Assembly: GCF_014145675.1 (NCBI RefSeq) | Contig: NZ_JACGZW010000017.1 | Location: 1-64,000 of the forward strand | Length of the DNA: 64,000 bases | Direction: 5' to 3' | Source of the DNA: Amycolatopsis dendrobii | GTDB taxonomy: Bacteria > Actinomycetota > Actinomycetes > Mycobacteriales > Pseudonocardiaceae | Part shown: positions 16,055 to 24,571 of the stretch, piece after piece | Layout of the letters: every line of letters begins with the position of its first letter | How positions within the stretch are numbered: position 1 is the first letter of the stretch | Position numbers and translations under genes: made by a program | The notes under the pieces: model-generated | Database searches by the model: none | What the model saw: only the letters and a program-made list of their open reading frames with translations | What the model was told of the DNA's origin: nothing

Positions 16055-17416
16055 TCATTTCGCGTGGTTCGCCGCGTTGAGCGCACTCGCCACGTCGGGC
16101 ACCTCCAGCACCCGGATGCCGTCCGGGAGCTTGCCGGAATCCGGCGGCACCAACGCGTGCGTGAAGCCGAGCCGGGCCGCCTCGGCCAGCCGCCGCCCGA
16201 CGTTCGGCACCCGCCGGATCTCGCCCGCCAGCCCGACCTCGCCCACCGCCACCAGCCGCGGCGACAGGGCCACGTCGTGCAGCGAAGAGGTCAGCGCGAG
16301 CACCAGCGCCAGGTCGATGGCGGGCTCGGTGATCTTCATGCCGCCGACCGTGGCGACGTAGACGTCCTTGTCGCCCAGCTTCATCCGGCCGCGTTTCTCC
16401 ATCACGGCGAGCACCATGGCGACCCGCGCCGAATCGAGGCCGCTCACCGCGCGCCGCGGCTGCGGCATGCCGCTGCTCGACACCAGCGCCTGCACCTCGC
16501 CCAGCAGCGGCCGTTTCCCTTCGACCGCGACCGTGACCGCGGTCCCCGGCACCGGCTCTGCCGTCCGGCTCAGGAACAGGCCGGACGGATCGGGCACGCC
16601 GACGATGCCTTCCTCGGTGAGCTCGAAACAGCCGATCTCGTCCGCCGCGCCGAACCGGTTCTTGATGCCGCGCACCATCCGCAGCGTCGAATGCTTGTCG
16701 CCCTCGAACTGCAGCACCACGTCCACCAGGTGCTCCAGCACGCGCGGACCGGCGACCGAACCGTCCTTCGTGACATGTCCCACGAGCACGACCGGCAGCC
16801 CGCGTTCCTTGGCGAGCGCGACGAGCCCGGCGGTGACCGCGCGAACCTGCGTGACCCCGCCTGGCGAGCCCTCGACCTGCGGCGATGCCATGGTCTGGAC
16901 CGAATCGACGATCAGCACGCCCGGCTTCACCGCGTCGACGTGTCCGAGGATCGCGGACAGATCGCTCTCCGCCGCGAGGAACATCTCACCGTGCACGTTC
17001 CCGGTGCGCTCGGCGCGCAGCCGGACTTGCCCCGCGGACTCCTCGCCGGTGACGTACAGCGAACGCCCTGCCGTGACCGCCCATTGGTAGGCGACTTCGA
17101 GCAGCAGCGTGGATTTGCCGACCCCGGGTTCACCGGCCAGCAGCGCGACCGCGCCGGGCACGAGCCCGCCGCCGAGCACCCGGTCCAGCTCCGGCACGCC
17201 GGTGGCCTTCGCCCGGGCAGCCTCGACGTCGACCTCGGCGATCGGCCGGGCGGGCGCACTGGGCGCTCCGGCGGCCACCCGCGCGATCGCCGGTTTCGCC
17301 GAGCCGCGCTCCTCGAGCGTGCCCCACGCCTGGCATTCCGGGCAGCGACCGACCCACTTCGCCGTTTCGTACCCGCATTCCGCGCACCGGTGGACGGTGC
17401 TGGTCTTCTTCACCAC
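16055..17416 (-). CDS. radA: DNA repair protein RadA
   Basis: 453 residues, full length. A C4 zinc finger (CAECGYETAKWVGRCPEC, residues 11-28) leads into a RecA-like ATPase with Walker A GEPGVGKST and Walker B VLIVDSVQT. The RadA-specific KNRFG motif follows (RGIKNRFGAADEIG), then a C-terminal Lon-protease-like domain. RadA is a DNA-branch-migration helicase aiding recombination intermediates. The start is GTG at 17416, with a second GTG one codon later. In M. tuberculosis radA is followed by disA; here the downstream neighbour is the convergent anti-sigma gene and disA is not seen. The lpqE-like gene lies 46 bases upstream on the same strand. Confidence 0.96.
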   Translation of the reverse strand: MVKKTSTVHRCAECGYETAKWVGRCPECQAWGTLEERGSAKPAIARVAAGAPSAPARPIAEVDVEAARAKATGVPELDRVLGGGLVPGAVALLAGEPGVGKSTLLLEVAYQWAVTAGRSLYVTGEESAGQVRLRAERTGNVHGEMFLAAESDLSAILGHVDAVKPGVLIVDSVQTMASPQVEGSPGGVTQVRAVTAGLVALAKERGLPVVLVGHVTKDGSVAGPRVLEHLVDVVLQFEGDKHSTLRMVRGIKNRFGAADEIGCFELTEEGIVGVPDPSGLFLSRTAEPVPGTAVTVAVEGKRPLLGEVQALVSSSGMPQPRRAVSGLDSARVAMVLAVMEKRGRMKLGDKDVYVATVGGMKITEPAIDLALVLALTSSLHDVALSPRLVAVGEVGLAGEIRRVPNVGRRLAEAARLGFTHALVPPDSGKLPDGIRVLEVPDVASALNAANHAK

Positions 17417-17462
17417 GCCGCGAGGCTATCGGCGGACACCGACAGAAATCGCGGCGACGCGG

Positions 17463-18143
17463 TCAGGAGCCCGCGTGCGCGGGCGCGGCCACCGGCAGCT
17501 CGACCACGATCGGGCCGGCGTTCTGGAAGGTGAAGGTGACCTTGATCGTCGCGCCCGGCCACAGCGGCTGCTTGAGGCCCTGCAGCACGACCTTGCCGGT
17601 GCCGAGCTGGCTCGCCGCGCCGCCGTTCTCGCCCGCCTGCGGCGTGTTCGACGCCGAGTTGGGGGCCGAGTTCGCCGAGCTGTTCGGGGCGGAGCCGGGC
17701 GCGCCGCTGGCGGGCTGGTTCGCCTCGGAAGCCGGGGTGCTGTTGGCCGACTCCGACTGCGCCGGGGCGCCCTGCTCGACCGCGTCGGCCGGGCCGATCA
17801 CGAGCGAGTGCCCGGCGACGATCGCCGTGTCCCCGGAGATCTGCGCGGGGCCGGAGGAGCCCTCGGAGGTGACCGAGACGAGCTTGTCGTCCTTCTGGCC
17901 CTGGTTGATCACGGTGAGCGTGAGCGGGGCGGGCGAACCGGCCGCGTAGCCGGGGCCCTGCGCCGGGTACTGCACCGCGACGTTGCGCAGCACGATCGTC
18001 TTCACCTGGGCGTAGGTGCCGTTGACGGCGGGCTGCTGGGTGTCGGTCTGGGTGATCTGACCGGCTCCGCAACCGGCGAGCACGAGTGCGGCGCCGAGCG
18101 CCGACACGCCTGCGCCGAGCACGCGGCGATTCTGCAGCCTCAC
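17463..18143 (-). CDS. lpqE: LpqE-like lipoprotein
   Basis: 226 residues from the GTG at 18143, chosen because GGGAAGGA lies seven bases upstream and the signal sequence then begins directly. The lipobox is LAGC, with mature CGAGQITQT, matching how I remember the start of M. tuberculosis LpqE. The beta-sandwich domain (IVLRNVAVQYPAQG, PLTLTVINQG, IKVTFTFQNAGPIVVELPV) belongs to the PCuAC/DUF461-like group. A low-complexity Ser/Ala/Asn/Pro insert at about residues 139-183 interrupts the domain. Position between radA and the divergent carD also matches M. tuberculosis. It is exported and lipid-anchored; its biochemical role is unestablished. Confidence 0.85.
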   Translation of the reverse strand: MRLQNRRVLGAGVSALGAALVLAGCGAGQITQTDTQQPAVNGTYAQVKTIVLRNVAVQYPAQGPGYAAGSPAPLTLTVINQGQKDDKLVSVTSEGSSGPAQISGDTAIVAGHSLVIGPADAVEQGAPAQSESANSTPASEANQPASGAPGSAPNSSANSAPNSASNTPQAGENGGAASQLGTGKVVLQGLKQPLWPGATIKVTFTFQNAGPIVVELPVAAPAHAGS

Positions 18144-18384
18144 GTCAGAGTCCTTCCCTTTCACGGCCTCGTCCTTCCCGAAGACTAGCCGGGCGGTTCT
18201 CCGCGCGCGGAACCGGTGTGCGTTCCCGGCCGATCGACTGTCCACAAAGGATCCCACGGCACTGGTCGGGGCGCTGTCGGCTCACCTGCATGAGCACGGC
18301 GAAAACCGGTTTGTCAAGCCCTGCTCAGGCCGCTGACCTGCGACGACGATCCCGGGTCGCTAGGTGGCCGCCGAACAGCCGTGA

Positions 18385-18390
18385 TAGGAT
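18385..18390 (+). promoter_or_regulatory. Possible -10 element of carD
   Basis: TAGGAT is 28 bases before the carD start codon, in the 274-base divergent gap between lpqE and carD. No convincing -35 hexamer is found at normal spacing; the position best corresponds to AGGTGG. Confidence 0.35.
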
Positions 18391-18417
18391 GGAGTCAGCG
18401 AAAGGGGCAGAGGACAC

Positions 18418-18909
18418 ATGGTTTTCAAGGTCGGAGAGACCGTCGTCTACCCGCACCACGGTGCCGCACTCATCGAAGCGATCGAGACCCGCGTGATCAA
18501 GGGCGAGGAAAAGAAGTACCTCGTCCTCAAAGTCGCGCAAGGGGATCTTACGGTTCGCGTGCCCGCGGACAACGCCGAGATCGTCGGCGTGCGCGATGTC
18601 GTCGGGCAAGAGGGACTGGACAAGGTCTTCGATGTTCTGCGTGCTCCGCACACCGAAGAGCCCACGAACTGGTCTCGTCGGTACAAGGCCAACCTGGAGA
18701 AGCTCGCCTCCGGCGATGTGAACAAGGTGGCCGAAGTGGTGCGCGACCTCTGGCGGCGAGAAAAGGACCGCGGACTTTCAGCCGGCGAGAAACGCATGCT
18801 GGCGAAGGCACGGCAAATCCTGGTCAGCGAGCTCGCGCTCGCGGAGGGCACCGACGAGGGCAAGGCGGAAACGCTCCTCGACGAGGTTCTAGAGACCGCG
18901 ACGGTCTGA
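18418..18909 (+). CDS. carD: CarD transcription factor
   Basis: 163 residues, the standard actinobacterial length. The N-terminal Tudor-like RNA-polymerase interaction domain (FKVGETVVYPHHGAALIEAIE, YLVLKVAQGDLTVRVPADN) contacts the beta subunit. The C-terminal helical domain (NWSRRYKANLEKLASGDVNKVAEVVRDLWRREKDRGLS) holds the conserved Trp that wedges the upstream edge of the transcription bubble. CarD stabilises open complexes at rRNA and other promoters and is essential in mycobacteria. GAGGACAC precedes the ATG, and a TAGGAT hexamer at 18385-18390 is a plausible -10. It is first in the direction of ispD and ispF. Confidence 0.97.
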   Translation: MVFKVGETVVYPHHGAALIEAIETRVIKGEEKKYLVLKVAQGDLTVRVPADNAEIVGVRDVVGQEGLDKVFDVLRAPHTEEPTNWSRRYKANLEKLASGDVNKVAEVVRDLWRREKDRGLSAGEKRMLAKARQILVSELALAEGTDEGKAETLLDEVLETATV

Positions 18910-18964
18910 CCCTGGGTCCTCCGGTTCGCCGCCGAGGCAACCGGTTCCCTACGATCACGACCTG

Positions 18965-19621
18965 ATGAACCCACAGGTGCACAGCGTCGCGTTCGTGACT
19001 GTCGCGCACCGTCCGGCCGATCCCGAGCTCGCGCTCGCGGCGGTCGGCGGCGCAGCACTACTCACGCACACCGTGCGGGGGCTGCTCGGCACGCCGGAAA
19101 TCGATCTGGTGGTCGCCGCAGCCCCCGAGCGGTGTGCGAAGTCGTTTTCCGAGGCATTACGCGGCCTCGACTGCCGGGTCGTTCCCGGCTCCTCGCTCCG
19201 GCAGGTCTTCGCCGCCGTCGAGCCGCTGCTTTCCCCGGACGCCGTCGTGCTGGTGCACGACGCGCTGCGGGCGTTCACTCCACAACAGACAGTCCGGAAC
19301 GTGCTGGCCGCGGTCCGGGACGGCTCGCCCGTCGCGGTGCCGGTGCTGCCGATGTCCGACACGGTGAAAACGACCGACGAATCCGGAATTGTCACCGCCA
19401 CCGTCGATCGCGACGGTCTCCGCAGCGCGCAAACCCCGGTGGGTTTTTCCCTTTCCGCTTTCCGTTCCGCACTCGCCGATTCCGCTGACCCCGGTCTCGC
19501 CGACACCGCGGGCGCGGCCACCGTCCCCGGCGATCCGGACGCGATGCGCGTCGCGAGCGCCTTCGAACTCACCCTCGCCGAAGCGCTCGTCGCCGGCGGG
19601 GACCGAGAGGATCCCCTGTGA
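18965..19621 (+). CDS. ispD: IspD-family 2-C-methyl-D-erythritol 4-phosphate cytidylyltransferase, degenerate N-terminal loop
   Basis: 218 residues. The middle and C-terminus carry IspD landmarks: VLVHDALRAFTP (usually VHDAARP), LPMSDTVK, QTPVGFS and VPGDPDAMRVASAFELTLAEAL. The glycine-rich loop that normally opens the protein and binds CTP (AAGxGxRxG then a Pro-Lys) is absent: the equivalent region reads VAFVTVAHRPADPELALAAVGGAA, without the catalytic Arg and Lys. The start ATG is clear and no upstream extension is open with a better match. It is translationally coupled to ispF by a GTGA overlap and follows carD by 55 bases. It may be catalytically impaired or use a changed loop. Confidence 0.8.
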   Translation: MNPQVHSVAFVTVAHRPADPELALAAVGGAALLTHTVRGLLGTPEIDLVVAAAPERCAKSFSEALRGLDCRVVPGSSLRQVFAAVEPLLSPDAVVLVHDALRAFTPQQTVRNVLAAVRDGSPVAVPVLPMSDTVKTTDESGIVTATVDRDGLRSAQTPVGFSLSAFRSALADSADPGLADTAGAATVPGDPDAMRVASAFELTLAEALVAGGDREDPL

Positions 19622-20091
19622 CCGATCTGCGGGTAGGCAACGGCGTCGACGTCCATCCGATCGAGCCGGGCCGCGAATGCTGGATGGCCGGTCTGCGGTG
19701 GCCGGGCGCCGACGGCTGTGCGGGCCACTCGGACGGCGACGTCGCGGCACACGCCCTGTGCGACGCCCTGCTGTCCGCCGCGGGCCTCGGCGACCTCGGC
19801 GCGGTCTTCGGCACCGGAGACCCGCGCATGGACGGCGCGCACGGCACCGACATGCTCGTCGAGGTGCGTGCGTTGCTGCGAGCCGAAGGCTGGCAGGTAG
19901 CCAATGCCACCGTGCAGGTCATCGGCAACCGCCCGCGGATCGGGAAGCGGCGCGACGAGGCGCAGCAGGTGCTGAGCGACGCGGTCGGCGGACCCGTGAG
20001 TGTTTCCGGGACGACGTCGGACGGGCTCGGGCTCACCGGACGCGGCGAGGGCATCGCGGCGGTCGCGACCGCGCTGCTGGTGCGCGGCTGA
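19618..20091 (+). CDS. ispF: 2-C-methyl-D-erythritol 2,4-cyclodiphosphate synthase
   Basis: 157 residues, normal length. It shows the metal-binding NGVDVHPIEPG, the second ligand region CAGHSDGDVAAHALCDALL, GDLGAVFGTGDPRMDG, and the C-terminal TTSDGLGLTGRGEGIAAVA, where most homologues have TTEKLGFTGR. IspF converts CDP-methylerythritol 2-phosphate to the cyclic diphosphate of the MEP isoprenoid pathway; it acts as a trimer with a divalent metal. All key residues are present, unlike in the coupled IspD. It starts at a GTG overlapping the ispD stop. Confidence 0.95.
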   Translation: MTDLRVGNGVDVHPIEPGRECWMAGLRWPGADGCAGHSDGDVAAHALCDALLSAAGLGDLGAVFGTGDPRMDGAHGTDMLVEVRALLRAEGWQVANATVQVIGNRPRIGKRRDEAQQVLSDAVGGPVSVSGTTSDGLGLTGRGEGIAAVATALLVRG

Positions 20092-20232
20092 GCGAAATGC
20101 ACTCGCCCGGGAAATCGTGATATTCCATTTTCCCCGATACTTGACCAGCGAGAACAACACGGCCCGGTAAAATGATCTTCGCCGCTCGGGCAAAGATCTC
20201 CGCTAACTTCTGCGCGGGTACCCGTCGCTCAT

Positions 20233-20238
20233 TATAAT
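20233..20238 (+). promoter_or_regulatory. Consensus -10 hexamer before the ATPase/binding-protein module
   Basis: TATAAT occurs in an A/T-rich island, 56-61 bases before the ATG at 20294. No TTGACA-like -35 stands at 16-18 bases, so strength is uncertain. The 202-base gap (20092-20293) is much more A/T-rich than its surroundings and suggests the module is transcribed independently of ispDF. Confidence 0.4.
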
Positions 20239-20293
20239 TATTTCGCGACGTTTGCGGCGGCAGGGAGCGGGGCCGCCCGGCCAAAGGGGGACG

Positions 20294-22291
20294 ATGCCCG
20301 TCGATGCGCATCGATTGTCCGGAGTACGTTCGATCACCGGGAGGCTGGTCGAGGAACTGCTGTCCCGTCCGGGAGGACAGAGCAGACCGCTGCCGATCGC
20401 GGTCGCGCTCGGCGTGCGCGGATCGGGGAAGTCGGCGCTGCTGGAGGAATTGCGCACCCGGTGCGAGGACATCCCGCACGCGCTCGTCGATTTCGAGCGG
20501 CGCGACTGGGAGCAGATTCAGCCGAGGGAACTGCTGGGCCACTTGGCTTTTGATCTCGGCAGGCAATGGCGGCAATTCGGCCGTATCGCGTTTCCTCGGC
20601 TGTGGCTATGCATGCTCGTGCTCAGCGCGCCGGTCGAACTCGGCGACCGACGGGCCGCGCTGCGCAAACTCCGGGATCTGATCGCGAAAAACCAGCCGCT
20701 GGAACGCAATCGCGACGCGATCGTGGACGTGGTGAAGCTCGTCGGCGGCGTCACGTCAGGCAACAGCCTTCCCGGTTGGAACGAGGCGACCGAACTGCTG
20801 CTGCGCGGGCTCAGCTGGTACGACCGGCGGCGGCTGATGGGCAAGGTCAAGGCCATGCCGACCGGGCACGGCAACCACCAGGACTTCCTGATCGAAATCG
20901 CCAAGCACGCGCACGGCGACGACGAGGACCGGGCCGCGGTCGACGCGATCATCTGCGACGCCTTCCTCGCCGACCTGCGCCGCGCGTACTCCGGCATCTC
21001 CGGCACCCGCCGGACGATGAATTGCCTGGTATTGCTGGACAACGCGCACACGAAGGGCGGACAGGACTTCCTGCGCGCGCTCGCCGAGGCGCGCAGGCAC
21101 ACGCCGGACCAGGCCGATCCGCTGGTGGTGATCGCGACGAGCCGGACGTGGAATCCGGACTGGGGCGAGAGCTGGTCGATGGTCACCGCGCATCCCGGCA
21201 GCGACCGGGAGATCCGCCGGAACCCGGAGCACCGGACCAGCGGGCTTGACTGGCCGGTGCCGCGGCTGCCCGCGCACGTGGAAACCGATTGGATCCCCGG
21301 CCAGCCGGACAACCGCTGGTCCCCCTGGTACCTGCTGGAACTCGGCACGCTTTCCAGCGGCGACGTCGTCGATGTCGCCGCCGCGCACGACGTGCACCCG
21401 ACGTCGCGGCTGCCGCGGTTCCTGTCCCGGCTCACCGACGGACACCCCGGCGCGGTGCGGGAGGTGCTGCAGACGCTCGCCGCGCGGTACGAGCCGGCCA
21501 ATCCGAACACCTTGCGAGAAGCCTTGTACACCAAGGTAACCGCAGAGGACGGCAGTGATTCCACCTTGCTCGCCGAGATGTGCGACTATCTGCTGCAAGA
21601 CTTTTCCACCGCGAGCCGTCAGGAACTCGTCACCGCGAGCGCCGCGGTCGACGTGGAAATGCTGTTCCACAAGGAAATTCTCGATCTGCGCAATCCGATG
21701 GGCGAGGGACCGCTGTTCAAGCAGCTCGCCGATCAGCTGTGGCTGCGGGCGGATCCGGACGATCCGTCGCGCTACGTCCTGCATCCGTGGCTACGCCGGC
21801 TGCTGCTGCGGAAGCTGGCGACGCGCGCCGACGATCACCCGCTGAGCTGGGAAAAGGTGCACACGCGCTGCCGTGATTTCTACGAGAAGAACGGCCGCGT
21901 CGCCGCCGCTCGCTACCACGACCTGGCGCTCGAGAACGTCGACGCGGTGGTGACGCATCTGTGCAAGCCGCTCGTCGCGCCGCACGCCGAGTTCGACGTG
22001 CCGACCGCGGAGGCGTGGCTGGCCGAACTGGACACGATCACCGCCGCGCCCAACCGGCTGGTGGAGAACGCCGATCCATACACCCAGGTACAGCAGCGCG
22101 TCGGCGAGTGGGAAGGCGAACTGGAGACCACCGTGGCGTGGCTGGTCGTTTCGCTGTGGCTGGCGCGCGATCCGCTCGGTGACCCGGGCGGCACCCTCAA
22201 CGCCACGATCGAGAGCGGATTCCACCATCTGGCCCAAGGCCGGGGACGAGGATCAATGCTGCTGCACGAGCGAGCGGAGCGCTACCGATGA
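20294..22291 (+). CDS. STAND-like P-loop ATPase coupled to a surface binding protein
   Basis: 665 residues from the ATG at 20294 (GGGGG a few bases upstream). Walker A is GVRGSGKS at 40-47, a probable Walker B is NCLVLLDNAH near 241-250, and a following VIATSR resembles sensor I. Residues about 255-420 then hold a winged-helix-like segment (SRLPRFLSRLTDGHPGAVREVLQTLAARY). Residues about 430-620 are helical (DYLLQDFSTASRQELVTASAAVDVEML, KVHTRCRDFYEKNG), as in regulatory STAND ATPases. One hydrophobic stretch near 100-116 (LWLCMLVLSAPVEL) might touch a membrane. No catalytic effector domain is visible. Its stop overlaps the next start (ATGA), so the two proteins are probably made together. The specific role is unknown. 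Confidence 0.75.
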   Translation: MPVDAHRLSGVRSITGRLVEELLSRPGGQSRPLPIAVALGVRGSGKSALLEELRTRCEDIPHALVDFERRDWEQIQPRELLGHLAFDLGRQWRQFGRIAFPRLWLCMLVLSAPVELGDRRAALRKLRDLIAKNQPLERNRDAIVDVVKLVGGVTSGNSLPGWNEATELLLRGLSWYDRRRLMGKVKAMPTGHGNHQDFLIEIAKHAHGDDEDRAAVDAIICDAFLADLRRAYSGISGTRRTMNCLVLLDNAHTKGGQDFLRALAEARRHTPDQADPLVVIATSRTWNPDWGESWSMVTAHPGSDREIRRNPEHRTSGLDWPVPRLPAHVETDWIPGQPDNRWSPWYLLELGTLSSGDVVDVAAAHDVHPTSRLPRFLSRLTDGHPGAVREVLQTLAARYEPANPNTLREALYTKVTAEDGSDSTLLAEMCDYLLQDFSTASRQELVTASAAVDVEMLFHKEILDLRNPMGEGPLFKQLADQLWLRADPDDPSRYVLHPWLRRLLLRKLATRADDHPLSWEKVHTRCRDFYEKNGRVAAARYHDLALENVDAVVTHLCKPLVAPHAEFDVPTAEAWLAELDTITAAPNRLVENADPYTQVQQRVGEWEGELETTVAWLVVSLWLARDPLGDPGGTLNATIESGFHHLAQGRGRGSMLLHERAERYR

Positions 22292-23760
22292 CGCAACGGA
22301 TCAAACCGCCGCGGCCGGCCTGGGCGAAGTGGCTGTGGGGCGGCGGCGCGGTGCTGCTGGTCGTGGTCATCGTCGTCGCCGCGTTCGTCGTCGTCCCGGC
22401 GATCAGCGAGGCGAACCGCACGTGCGGTGCCGGCGTCGAGGAACGCGGTGAGAATTCCGAATGTATTGGCGCGACTGACGGCGAATTCGTGTTCTCTCCC
22501 GACCTCGCGGATGTGGAAAACAGAATTCATCAGGAAAATGCCGAAACCGTCGGGTCCGGGAAGCCGTACGTGACCATCGCGATTCTCCTGCCGATGACGC
22601 TCACCGACCACGACATCCTCTCGCACGAATGGGTGCGCCATCAGCTCGAAGGGGCGTACGTCGCCCAGCACCGGGCGAACAAAACGCAGTCCTGGGGCAG
22701 CGTGCCGCTCATCCGGCTGCTGCTGGCCAACCCCGGCAGCCAGCTCAAACAGTGGGAGCCGGTGGTCGACGACCTGATCGGCCGCACCGGAGCCGACCGG
22801 ATCGTGGGCGTGACCGGCATCGGGCTGAGCCTCGACACCGCGCGCAGCGCCATCCAGAAGCTGTCCGACCACCGCATCCCGGTCGTCGCCTCGCACCTTG
22901 CCGCCGACGAGTTCTCGCAGATCCCCGGGTTCCTGCGGGTCTCCCCGACCAGTTCGACCTACGGTAGTTCGATGGCGGGCTACGTGAAGCCGACCGCGCA
23001 CACCGCGACCGTCGTGCAGGACCAGAACCCCGGCGACCTGTACCCGAAGACGCTGGCCACGGCGTTCACCAAGACGTTCGCCGACGCTGCGCACCGGATC
23101 GTCGGGCGCACCGAGTCCTACGACTCCAGCCTGCCCGGGATCGAGAACACGTTCCTGCAGATGATGCCCAACATCTGCGGCGACAACCCGGACGTCGTGT
23201 ACTTCGCCGGCCGCGAGGACCACCTGAAGTCGTTCGTCGCGCAGCTCGCCCAGCGCCCCTGCCTCGATAAACACCTGACCGTGTTGACCGGCGACCTCGC
23301 ACAGGTCGGCCCGCCCGGCCCGGAGATGCGCCGCGGTCTGCAGGCGAACGTCACCGTGCTCGCGCCAGGGCTCGCGCACCCGCAGGCCTGGCGCGACCAT
23401 CCCGAGTCGTTCAACAAGGCGGCCGTCGCGAGCTTCGAAGAACCAGGATGCGACGGCTGCTTCACGGCGGTCTTCCCCCGCGAACGGCTGGACGACGGCA
23501 TCGCGATCCTGGCGCACGACGCGGTGCTGACCGTGGTCTGGGCCATCCGCGGCATCCCGCGGGTGTCTCCGGAGCAGGTCACCGCGCAGGACGTGCTGCA
23601 AGCGCGGAACCGGCTGCACGGACAATCCGCGGTGCCGGGAGCGAGCGGCATGATCTCGTTCGACGACCGCGGCGACCCGGTGAACAAGGCGGTGCCGATC
23701 CTGAAGGTGCGGCTCGACGCGACGCCGGAATTCGTGGAGCTGTACGTCCCGGCGGGCTGA
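22288..23760 (+). CDS. Membrane-anchored type I periplasmic-binding-protein homologue
   Basis: 490 residues. A short basic cytosolic tail (1-14) leads into one transmembrane helix at about 16-39, so the rest is outside the cell. A Cys pair at 46 and 59 could form a small disulphide loop. From about residue 90 the chain follows the type I periplasmic-binding fold of branched-chain amino acid receptors (PYVTIAILLPMT, LIGRTGADRIVGVTGIGLSLDTARSAIQKLSDHRIPVVAS, DVVYFAGREDHLKSFVAQLAQ, MISFDDRGDPVNKAVPILKVR). The lobe-swap serine region reads VSPTSSTYGSSMA. No permease or transporter ATPase gene is adjacent, so it is more likely a sensor than an importer component. It is translationally coupled to the preceding ATPase. 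Confidence 0.75.
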   Translation: MTQRIKPPRPAWAKWLWGGGAVLLVVVIVVAAFVVVPAISEANRTCGAGVEERGENSECIGATDGEFVFSPDLADVENRIHQENAETVGSGKPYVTIAILLPMTLTDHDILSHEWVRHQLEGAYVAQHRANKTQSWGSVPLIRLLLANPGSQLKQWEPVVDDLIGRTGADRIVGVTGIGLSLDTARSAIQKLSDHRIPVVASHLAADEFSQIPGFLRVSPTSSTYGSSMAGYVKPTAHTATVVQDQNPGDLYPKTLATAFTKTFADAAHRIVGRTESYDSSLPGIENTFLQMMPNICGDNPDVVYFAGREDHLKSFVAQLAQRPCLDKHLTVLTGDLAQVGPPGPEMRRGLQANVTVLAPGLAHPQAWRDHPESFNKAAVASFEEPGCDGCFTAVFPRERLDDGIAILAHDAVLTVVWAIRGIPRVSPEQVTAQDVLQARNRLHGQSAVPGASGMISFDDRGDPVNKAVPILKVRLDATPEFVELYVPAG

Positions 23761-23830
23761 GTTCCGCGGAGGTGAGCCAGGCACCACAAACGGGCGGCAT
23801 CGCACCCTGATCGCCGGATAAGGTTGGAGC

Positions 23831-24517
23831 GTGGCCATCAACGCGGTGTTGTTCGATTTCTCCGGCACTCTTTTCCGGCTTGAGCAGCAGGACGGCTGGC
23901 TCGACGACGTGCGCGACGACGACGGCTCCGCGCTGGACGTCGAAGCGCAGACCGAGCTGATGCGGCGGATGACCGCACCGGTCGAGCAGTCCGTCGAACT
24001 CGACGAGGAGCACCTGTACGCCTGGCACAACCGCGACCGCGACCCAGAGCTGCACCGGAAGGTGTACCTGGAGGTCCTGCGGCTGTCCGGCGTGCCTCGG
24101 CGCGACCAGGCCGAGGCACTGTACGCGCAGCTCATCGCACCGGACCAGTGGACGCCGTACCCGGACACCGAGGCCGCGCTCAAGGCGGTCGCGAGCAGCG
24201 GGCGCAAGGCAGGCGTGCTGAGCAACATCGCGTTCGACATCCGGCCCGCGTTCGGCCAGCGCGGCTGGGACGCGCACGTCGCCGAATTCACCCTGTCCTT
24301 CGAGGTCGGAGCGGTGAAGCCGGAGCCAGAGATCTTCCAGTCCGCGATCGAGCAGCTCGGCGTGCGCGCCGAGGAGACTTTGATGGTCGGGGACAGCGAG
24401 GAAGCCGACGGCGGCGCCCGTGCGCTGGGCTGCCAGTTCGCCCTGGTCGACCCGCTGCCCACCGCGCAACGGCCGGACGCGCTGCTGGGCGTGCTGCGGG
24501 AGCACGGCGTGCTCTGA
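23831..24517 (+). CDS. HAD-superfamily hydrolase with DxSGT motif I
   Basis: 228 residues; GTG start with GGTTGGAG before it. Motif I is LFDFSGTLF: the nucleophile Asp8 is present, but the second Asp of the usual DxDGT is Ser, so the standard acid/base is missing. Motif II is AGVLSN, motif III is the Lys of VGAVKPEPEIF and motif IV is MVGDSEEADGG. The cap is helical and lies between motifs I and II. Such DxSGT proteins occur in actinomycetes and may be weak phosphatases or use another base. It is 70 bases downstream of the binding-protein gene and 54 before cysS; nothing proves it belongs with either. Confidence 0.82.
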   Translation: MAINAVLFDFSGTLFRLEQQDGWLDDVRDDDGSALDVEAQTELMRRMTAPVEQSVELDEEHLYAWHNRDRDPELHRKVYLEVLRLSGVPRRDQAEALYAQLIAPDQWTPYPDTEAALKAVASSGRKAGVLSNIAFDIRPAFGQRGWDAHVAEFTLSFEVGAVKPEPEIFQSAIEQLGVRAEETLMVGDSEEADGGARALGCQFALVDPLPTAQRPDALLGVLREHGVL

Positions 24518-24571
24518 CGTCCTGCGACGTCTCCCACAATCGCCTCGACGGGCCCCGGTACCCTTTACCTC

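Noticed and set aside
20141..20173. TTGACC ... TAAAAT promoter upstream of the ATPase gene
   Set aside because: The spacer is 21 bases, too long for a normal promoter; TATAAT at 20233 is nearer to the start codon.
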